A stretch of DNA of 64,000 bases from Metaphire vulgaris (taxonomy: Eukaryota > Annelida > Clitellata > Crassiclitellata > Megascolecidae). Shown here one piece after another: positions 56,900-64,000 of this stretch. Both the position numbers and the translations under genes were made by a program. Numbering within the stretch: the first letter of the stretch is position 1; every line of letters begins with the position of its first letter. The notes beneath the pieces were generated by a model that saw only the letters and a list, made by a program, of their open reading frames with translations, did no database searches and was not told the DNA's origin. The stretch covers positions 5,285,475 through 5,349,474 of the forward strand of contig CM030837.1 of NCBI GenBank assembly GCA_018105865.1. Reading direction: 5' to 3'.

Positions 56900-57543
56900 A
56901 ATTATGGTTTTGTTGTGTCGTCTCGTTCAGTGCCCTCGTGTCCTCTAGTAGGTTTGTTCCTGTATTCTCCCTATTTTAATTTTTATTTCTATTTCTTCTT
57001 GTCATTGCATCTAAAAATAGCGGGACGTTGTAGTATACATTGACAAAAATGCCTCGTTCAGTCACTGTACTCCTCACTAGGTCTACTTCTACAAATAATT
57101 TATCTAGACCTACACGCCCTACAGTCTAATTAGAGACCAGTCTATTATCCAATTTCTAATTCTTAGTTAATTTAATTTTAATTCCATTTTAAATTTACAT
57201 TTAAATTTTAAATTTTAACATTTAAATTCATGGATTAGAATGCTAGCAATTTCGAGCTCAGCCGGAACCACCGAGAATTAAGGCTTAGAGTTAAAGGCGG
57301 TTGGATGGATATTCGACCATCCGCAGGAATAGAAGCGACGTGCCTACACTCGCACATCGGATGTTCTCTACAAATTGTTAAAAATTAAAATGAATAACAT
57401 CTTTAAGTTTCCTATTAAACACTTCTTGACTATAGGTAACAGCCTGATCGTGGGGGAAATTGTCTGCGACAGTTGATGCTCATTTGACTACATTTGGATC
57501 AGTTAAGGTACGGCACTATTAGTGGATATATTACGGGGACGTA
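56900..57543. other. Intron/intergenic
   Basis: Includes an ATTTAAATTTTAAATTTTAA-type AT-rich run (57170-57230). No exon recognised. Confidence 0.35.
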
Positions 57544-57785
57544 CAGGGCCACCGAGAGAATTTCCGGGCCCTGGTGCAGAAAAATAGTCAAGGGGCCTTC
57601 TGTGAAAAAGTTGGTGACCTTTTTATGCTTGTCGGATACAAGTGCAAGTGTGAAAAAGTGTTGATGACCTTTGATGACCTTTTTCCGTGTCAGTCTTTTT
57701 ATGGCATTAATCACCGGACCCGGGCCCCTGTGAGCTCTATGGGTCCCGGAACAATGTTCCGGCTGCACCCCTCGCCTCAGGCCTG
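57544..57785. mobile_element. hAT-type MITE, CAGGCCTGAGG family, copy 2 (reverse orientation)
   Basis: 242 bp. The ends are CAGGGCCACCGAGAGAATTT and the reverse complement of CAGGCCTGAGGCGAGGGGTG. The flanks are GGGACGTA/GAGATGTA (6 of 8). The core GTGACCTTTTTATGCTTGTC is at about 57606. Confidence 0.88.
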
Positions 57786-58341
57786 GAGATGTATCCCTGT
57801 TCAAGTCAATTGCATTGTTCTCGGACAGTAGGCCGATGGACTCTAAGATTTTAAAAAAGTAGCCAGACCTATTGCAAAGATGGAGGACGACAGGATTGTT
57901 GCAATTGGGGTGTTGATGTTCGTTTTAAAAGCTGCGTTTTCGATTGGAAAGAAGCGTCGTTAGCGTAGAAAATATGAAAACTAGTGCTATAATTATTTGT
58001 CAATTTTTAAGTTCAAATCTTCGTTTTAATTTTAAAATAAAATAAAATTATACAATTAAACATTTAAACATGGTGATCATCATTTGAACAATTTTTTGCT
58101 TGTTTCTCTCAACGCACTCAGTGACGGAGAAAATGACGTCAGCCAACAATTAGGCAGAAAACTGTAGCCTGTTACAGCTGACCGCAAAAGTTACAAACAG
58201 ATCAAACAAGTAAACAGATTCTAATGAAACTTTGCGTTAATGACACAAATACAGTAGATGTCTCTTTATCTGCCTAAAATATTCTTTATATCGGTTCAGG
58301 TTCGAGGTCATTATTGCAACGTGTTCATGCCACTTCGGTGG
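57786..58341. other. Intron/intergenic
   Basis: No exon or repeat boundary recognised. Confidence 0.35.
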
Positions 58342-58597
58342 CAGAGGCGGACAGAGGGTATGCGGCGCCCGGGGGCAAACATTGCTGACGAGCAAAAAAA
58401 GTCGTCACATCGTTTTCGGCTCTCCTCAGCTCTTTACGGCGCCCCTCTTCATTTAGTGCTGACAAGCAAAAAAAGGTGTCTTCACGCGTGTTTCTTCTTT
58501 ATCGTGCGTTTCGCTTACCCAAATACCCGATTTTGCCGCCCCCTCACCTCGACGCCCGGGGACATATGTCCCTATCTGCCCCCTCGGTCCGCCTCTG
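58342..58597. mobile_element. hAT-type MITE, CAGAGGCGGACAGAGGG ends
   Basis: 256 bp. The left end is CAGAGGCGGACAGAGGG and the right end is the reverse complement of CAGAGGCGGACCGAGGG. The target duplication is imperfect (CTTCGGTGG/CTTCATGG). It holds two cores in the same orientation (GACGAGCAAAAAAAGTCGTC at about 58389 and GACAAGCAAAAAAAGGTGTC at about 58462). Confidence 0.85.
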
Positions 58598-59938
58598 CTT
58601 CATGGGTCCTCTTTTTGCTGGACACAGTGTATATTACATATAATAAATTGCACATGCACAGAAAATAAATAATCACATGACAAAATTAACAAGGTAACTA
58701 TGCAAATGTTGATTTTGCCTCGAAGCGGGCTAGCAAACCACTATGCTTGTTTAGCCAGAAACTGCTATCGGCCTAAGTAGGACTACAACACACAGGCACA
58801 ATGAGCGTTGGTTCTGTCTCGCCAGTACGGGAGTTATTAATAGGGTCACGACTCATACCGTGCAGCCTCATAGTAATTCTATCCTAAAATTTAACTACAC
58901 GTGATTTCGCTAAATTTTGAAATTTGAGTTCGACTATTACGCCCCTCCCCTAATGACTGCGGGGGGGGCTCACTCTTTAATTTCAATTAGAAGAATACAA
59001 CGGGAAAACGCCTCACAAATTTCACTGACAAAGCAGAACGATATCAGGCAAGGTTTTTCAAGCGGAGCACCAGCGACGTAGCTCGGCATGGTGAAGCCCC
59101 AAAGTCTGAAGCCAGCCCCCTCCCCCCAAATAAATTCAAGCCCAACTGGCGTTGCAGGCTCAAATGGAAGGGAGGGGAGTGAATCTTGGGCTTCAGACCA
59201 CCCAATCTAAAATTCTGGATACATCCATGCAGAGCACCCCTTATCAGACAGTAATAAAACAAAGAAAAACTATATATTTAATATATCATGATATTGTATC
59301 ATGATATGATTACGTCAATATAATACCGTGTCACAATTTGCAAACTTAGAAAGGCCTAAACAAAAATTGGTCTAGGACTTTTTATCTCCGGACTATTCAT
59401 CTCCGGACTGTTCGTCTCGGACGAAGTATTAAATATAAGAAAAGTAAAATATACGAAGCATTATATAAGAACGATGTTATATGGGATATAATATCTCTGA
59501 AGCGGGGAGAATTTCTATGCTATCAGTGCTTTCCTTTGACATCCGTTCGCCCGCCGTTGGTGAAAACAGCATCAAATCATCATTTATGATGTATGTGTAT
59601 ATTTATTTGTAGAGAGAGGAGAAAGAGGGGGATGGGTGGGGAAAGGGAGAGAGTTTTATAGCAATTAAACATGGTTGGTTTTAAGCAGTTGTTAGTCGCG
59701 CAAACAAGAAATTATTATGCATTCTTGCGAAATCTCTCACGACCCTACTTCTGAAACATTGAGTAGAATCTGTCCTTTAGATCAGAGATGGGATCGAATG
59801 GGATCAACGCACAAGAGATCAGATTAATTTTGTACACAGAGCACTGCGTACAAAGATGTATAGGCTGAGACGATATTAATATCGATTATGATTATGGTTC
59901 CTATTTCTATTTCTAATAACGATGGCAAATGCGGATAC
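58598..59938. other. Intron/intergenic
   Basis: No exon recognised. ATCTCCGGACT repeats occur near 59385-59412. Confidence 0.35.
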
Positions 59939-60138
59939 CATCACCTTTTTTAACGTGCAATGATACAAAAAATGTGCAGTGATTATTTGAAAACACGTAG
60001 TGTTAAAACGACAATTTTCCGGGCATTTTGCAGTGACAAATTTTCCGGGGGACGACCTCTTTTTGCTTGTTTTTACGTAGATGACCACGAATTTTCTGAG
60101 TTCAGTGCATTGATTAATGTTCCTTTGAAAAGGTTCTG
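59939..60138. mobile_element. hAT-type MITE, CCTTTTTAACGTGCAGTG family, copy 3
   Basis: 200 bp, with left end CATCACCTTTTTTAACG and right end the reverse complement of CAGAACCTTTTCAAAGG. The flanks are GCGGATAC/GTGAATAC (6 of 8). Core GACCTCTTTTTGCTTG inside. Confidence 0.8.
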
Positions 60139-60194
60139 GTGAATACAACGACGACGACGACGACGACTGTGTTGAAGATGGTTAAGGTAACACT

Positions 60195-60430
60195 AATTTG
60201 GGCATGTTGCGAGAGCAGCCCCAAACATGGACCATGCGAGAGCCCTATAGGAAATAATTAAATCCCCCCCTCAAAAAAATCGTGGAAAAGACCAGTTGGT
60301 CGCCCAAGAACTACCTGGACCAGAACAATTCGATCTGACTTGGATTCGTGTAACGCTGGACTTTTCACTGCCTGGAAAACTGCTCAAAACAGAGATTCTT
60401 GGAAATGTTTAGTGGAAAAGGCTACGCTAC
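60195..60430 (+). pseudogene. Non-LTR retrotransposon 3' fragment
   Basis: Shares GTTGCGAGAGCAGYCCCAAA and CGTGGAAAAGACCAGTTGGT with 42520-42850 and continues further 3' (AAACTGCTCAAAACAGAGAT). A second copy of the same element tail, with frame broken. Confidence 0.7.
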
Positions 60431-60518
60431 GTCAGTGAGTTTGACGACGATGATGATGAAGATGAAGGTAACAAATGAAAGCGAAGATGCGTCACCGTCA
60501 CCGTAAGACCTGACCTAC

Positions 60519-60683
60519 CTCGTCGGACCCTATCTCTTGGCCGTGACATCCGAAATATCCGTCGACGACGGACACGACCACCGGCAGTCTCTTCCGATAC
60601 CGAGTGATCAGCTCCCTGATGGGCAGCGGGTCTTGACCATCGTCCGGCCACGACCAGAGCAGAGTGTCGCCTAGGGAAGTCAT
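60519..60683 (-). CDS. GAREM-like gene, first coding exon (CABIT N-terminus)
   Basis: ATG at 60683 in good context, then 55 codons ending at donor GACGAG|GTAGGT in phase 0. It encodes LLWSWPDDGQDPLPIRELIT, then RYRKRLPVVVSVVDG and GQEIGSDE. CABIT domains open with exactly such an amphipathic ..P(L/I).EL...Y.LP..V.V.DG segment. The exon joins in phase to 52932-53055. Upstream minus-strand sequence (60690-61140) is GC-, CT- and GA-rich, as expected for a 5' UTR and promoter. About 16.7 kb separate this exon from the SAM-encoding end, so introns are long and full of transposons. Confidence 0.72.
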
Positions 60684-60689
60684 TCCCCT

Positions 60690-61140
60690 TCTTCGCGATC
60701 GATCAGTTACTGCGATCCTCTACCCCTCCTCTTCCTCCTTCAATGATTCGACATCGCAAGCGCCACTCACTGCCCATCCCCAATCTCCTCCTCCTCCTCC
60801 TCCTCCTCCTCCTCCTCTTCCACGATAAGTGACGATGGCTTTCCAAGTTTGAACGTGTTTATGACTACTGCTGAGCAGTGCTGACAGAGAGACGAAAAAG
60901 AGAGAGAGAGAAACAGACAGACAGAGACAGAGAGAGACACGCAGAGAGAGAGAGAGACTCGATAAAATCAGAGAGAGAAAGAGAAAGATAAAGTATTGAT
61001 ATTATAATTATGTATTTTTCTCTCTCTCTTCGCGTAGTCTTTACGCCATGTATCGCGGGCGTCGCCGGCCGGCCGACCGACCTTCAAAGGGTTAGACGTT
61101 TTCGGTCACTTTCAGCCAGACGACTGACAAACAGAAACCA
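60690..61140 (-). promoter_or_regulatory. Putative 5' UTR/promoter of the GAREM-like gene
   Basis: Located immediately upstream of the first coding exon. It includes (CTC)n at 60787-60822, (GA)n-like tracts at 60895-60985 and a CpG-rich stretch (GGCGTCGCCGGCCGGCC, about 61060). No TATA box or start site can be assigned, so the call rests on position and composition. Confidence 0.35.
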
Positions 61141-61540
61141 ACAAATTCGGAATTAATTAAGCCAAGAGACGACCTACTGAATATTCATTATTCACGTTAC
61201 GTCATGCATATTCATCGCGACCTCATCAGTAGAAGTATACGAATTGTTTCCTATAATATGATTAGGCGATCTTGGCAAATGGTTAGCCTATAATTACTGA
61301 ACATACAGAACATATCGCTCGGAGGACGTAACAGTGTATTTTATTCGTACATTGACTCAATAATTTGACTTCACTTGTTCTACAGGAAGCTTCTGTTTTG
61401 CCATTGAGTTGTGAATGTGTCTCACAATCACCCTCCTTTGCTCAAACACACTCTATTAAATATAATTAATTAGCAAATAAACTGAAAATAAACTGAAATA
61501 AAGCAGTTCCAGCAGTTTGAACATGAGACCTTAGTGTTAT

Positions 61541-61592
<52 letters not shown>

Positions 61593-61660
61593 ATAAAAAA
61601 TTCTCATATCCTGTTTTGTTTCATTTTATTCAATATATATATTTATTACATTTGTAATGT
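61141..61660. other. Intergenic with (TA)n
   Basis: (TA)n at about 61541-61590. No gene recognised. Confidence 0.4.
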
Positions 61661-61943
61661 AATGTAATGTAACAGAATATTTATATAGCGCCTCTCCTGA
61701 GGAATCACTTAGAAGCGCTCCCGCTGCAATTACTGTATGTTGACAAAGAGATAAGTTTTAAGTCGTTTCAAAAAATGGCCATAGAATTAGGAGTTGCTAA
61801 GCCACGCATACTGGCGTCAAGAGCATTCCAAAGGATAGGGCCAAATGATTTAAAACCTCGTTTCAGGTATAAGGAGGTTCGTGCTTGGGGCACACTGAGG
61901 AGACCATGGGTTGTGGACCGACGACATAGCTGACCAGGGATAG
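61661..61943. repeat. Dispersed repeat, left part, interrupted by a transposon
   Basis: Starts with an AATGT tandem and TATTTATATAGCGCC, then an old reading frame (SRAFQRIGPND, RAWGTLRRPWVVDR). It continues at 63253-63360 after the insertion below. Family not identified. Confidence 0.55.
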
Positions 61944-61951
61944 AGCTAAGA

Positions 61952-63244
61952 CAGGGGTGTCAAGACTTTTTGGGCGGCGGGCCAAATGACATATCTTCCA
62001 TGTCCTCGCGGGCCAAATGCATAAATGCTTGTCAATATTATATTTCAAAATCTTAGCTATCTAAAAATCTGAAGTAAAATGACGAAAACATTAAAAGACC
62101 ATTCGATCATTACATTATTTACATTGAGTTGATTACAACCTATTGTTATAACTATGACAAACCGTATTCCAGTCATACCTAACAGAAACAGTTAAATTTC
62201 AAACTCTGTTAATGGCGAAGAACTGACGATCAAATTGAAAGCATTATAAAGTTAGATGACGGTCGATGTAGATGTGGAAGATGATGAGACGTGACATTGT
62301 TTATTTTCCACTAATTTAGCAATGTCTGGTCTTAAATCTGCTACCAAAGCTATACTCGCAAATTTACCGAGGGCTTTGCTAACTAACGCAAGTATGCATA
62401 TATTGAATATAAGTACACGTATATACTGTATTGTGACCATTTGACGAAGAATAGATTTTTTAAAACTGTGTATCGTGTGGTTTGAAATGGCTCGCCCTTT
62501 TTGTGGCATTTCGAGCTCCCTAGAATAAAATTGCGACAGAATACATTGACAATTCTAGAACGATTTGACACAATGAAGATGGAAGCAAAAGAAAATGTAG
62601 TTTTATTTCGTTTCATCACTCCTCTGAATTTTTGCATATAGCCTGCTGTAACAATAGTCCTTCCATAGGCTCACCATTTGTGGTATTTCGAACGCTCTAG
62701 AATAAAATTGAGATGGAATATATTGACAATCCCGGAATGATTTGACTCATTAAAGATGGAGACACAAGGAAATGTGGTTTTAATTCGTTTCGTCACTTCT
62801 CTGAATTTTTGCATATTTACTGTCTACTAAATAGTCTACTGTAGCAATAGTCCTTCAATAGGCTAATGTCAAACAGGGAATCGATTTCATAATATTTTTG
62901 TCGTCTATTTAAATGTAGTAATCTCCCGCTGTTGATGTAGCGCGTCGATATAATGTTTCAGTCAACATCACCAATGAAACTCAAAACCAAAAAAAGATTT
63001 ACGCTCTTCCATTTATTTGTCACGCCTGCAAAATACAGGATGTACGATTCTACATCAAAGCAATTTTCAAAAACCAAAAATATTCTTCACGAAACCAATT
63101 TCTCAAGCCAAACAAGATTTTACATCAAGCCAATTTCACACATAAACTTTTACTAACTTTTTAAAACGTTAATATTTTCGCGGACCAAATAAAATCAGCC
63201 CTGCGGCCAAACATGGCCCGCAGGCCAAGGTTTTGATACCCCTG
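61952..63244. mobile_element. 1.29-kb hAT-type element, CAGGGGTGTCAA ends
   Basis: The left end is CAGGGGTGTCAAGACTTTTT and the right end is the reverse complement of CAGGGGTATCAAAACC. GGCCCGC/GGCGGGCC subterminal motifs are present. The target duplication AGCTAAGA is perfect (61944-61951 and 63245-63252). The ends match Charlie-type hAT transposons. Internal sequence is AT-rich with only short frames, so it is non-autonomous. Two similar internal blocks (CTAGAATAAAATTG near 62520 and 62697) suggest an internal duplication. Confidence 0.93.
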
Positions 63245-63360
63245 AGCTAAGAGGATGAAGTAGCTCTGATAGATACGATGAAGCGGTACCAATACGAGAG
63301 CGTGCAACCGCTCTCAACACACGGAACTTAACTCGAGCAGGATAAGGCAGCCAGTGTAAA

Positions 63361-63764
63361 ACAGATATCACATAGGCTATGCCTAATCGCTAATGTGATA
63401 CCGTCTTGTGACACCAGCATATTTATTAGACCGCATTTCAGCATGCATATAGACCTACGTGATATGAGTGACGAGCAAAGTGAAAGGTCTCGCCAAAACA
63501 TATAGAGCCTAACAGTCATTTTTATAAGCTTATATATATAATATATATATATAAGGCTCTTTTATATAAGACTCTTTACTCTTTACTTAGTTAGCAGACT
63601 CTTGCCCTATAACCAGGCTAGAGGACGGTGGATTACAAACTTTACAAACAGCTGATAACGTCGCAATCAAATGGCCGACATCATTTAGCACATTAAGCAT
63701 TCGATAATAATACTTAGTTCTCGAGGAAGTGTCCGGGGACAGAAGAATATATATATATATATAT
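63361..63764. other. Intergenic
   Basis: No gene recognised. A TA-rich run (63530-63552) and a TATA run that hosts the next transposon. Confidence 0.4.
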
Positions 63765-63946
63765 CAGTGGCGGCTCCACCGGGGGGGCCAGGGGGGCCCG
63801 TGCCCCCTATAGAGTTCCTGCCCCAGTGGCCCCCAGTTGGGACCCTATACTTAATGCTACATACATTAAACAACAAATGGTTGGCCCCCATGATTAGAAG
63901 TTGCCCCCAACGGCCCCCCACTTGCCAAATCTTAGAGCCGCCACTG
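63765..63946. mobile_element. hAT-type MITE, CAGTGGCGGCTCCA family, 182-bp form, inserted in (TA)n
   Basis: The ends are CAGTGGCGGCTCCACC and the reverse complement of CAGTGGCGGCTCTAAG. Both flanks are TATATATA, so the 8-bp duplication is hidden in a microsatellite. Closely related to 50170-50356. Confidence 0.93.

Positions 63947-64000
<54 letters not shown>
63947..64000. repeat. (TA)n(TG)n microsatellite at window edge
   Basis: Dinucleotide run continuing to the end of the window. Confidence 0.93.

Overview
This is a window of animal nuclear DNA. It has intron-split genes with ordinary splice sites, an AT-rich background full of microsatellites, several clades of non-LTR retrotransposon, and a dense population of short hAT-type DNA transposons. 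The gene families present (very large GTPase, B-box protein with a possible CARD, NIT-domain membrane protein, CABIT-SAM adaptor) and the recurrent AGGCCTA palindrome suggest a marine invertebrate, perhaps an echinoderm or another non-vertebrate deuterostome. That placement is inference. Nothing looks bacterial, and I saw no CRISPR array, operon or convincing tRNA or rRNA gene.

Layout: about 1.1-8.75 kb and 19.7-25.2 kb are two copies of one segmental duplication in the same orientation. Each carries a minus-strand gene for a B-box zinc-finger protein whose first segment resembles the end of a CARD. Each also carries the same retrotransposon remnants, while the hAT insertions are only partly shared. 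Between them, at 13.7-18.8 kb, lies an intact single-exon minus-strand gene for an interferon-inducible very large GTPase (GVIN/VLIG/URGCP) homologue. The first 25 kb therefore looks like a small innate-immunity cluster.

From 28.2 to 33.3 kb a plus-strand gene can be assembled from three exons. They encode a cytoplasmic N-terminus with one membrane helix, a NIT (nitrate/nitrite-sensing) domain, and a second membrane helix. At 38.1-38.7 kb there is an unidentified minus-strand coding exon rich in Ser, Pro, Gln and Ala. From 60.7 down to 43.9 kb four minus-strand coding pieces fit a GAREM-like adaptor: three CABIT-side exons with compatible phases, then a proline-rich exon ending in a SAM domain. 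In three of these genes the reading frame breaks inside GC-rich triplet tracts, so assembly error or gene decay must be considered.

The remaining sequence is mostly repeats. I found at least twelve families of short elements with CA...TG ends, mostly flanked by 8-bp target duplications. A core close to GACAAGCAAAAAAGGTCATC recurs inside many of them although their ends differ. One retrotransposon family ends in a hairpin whose inner stem covaries between copies, followed by an (ATT)n tail. Some apparent non-coding stretches may hold exons too short or diverged for me to recognise by eye.
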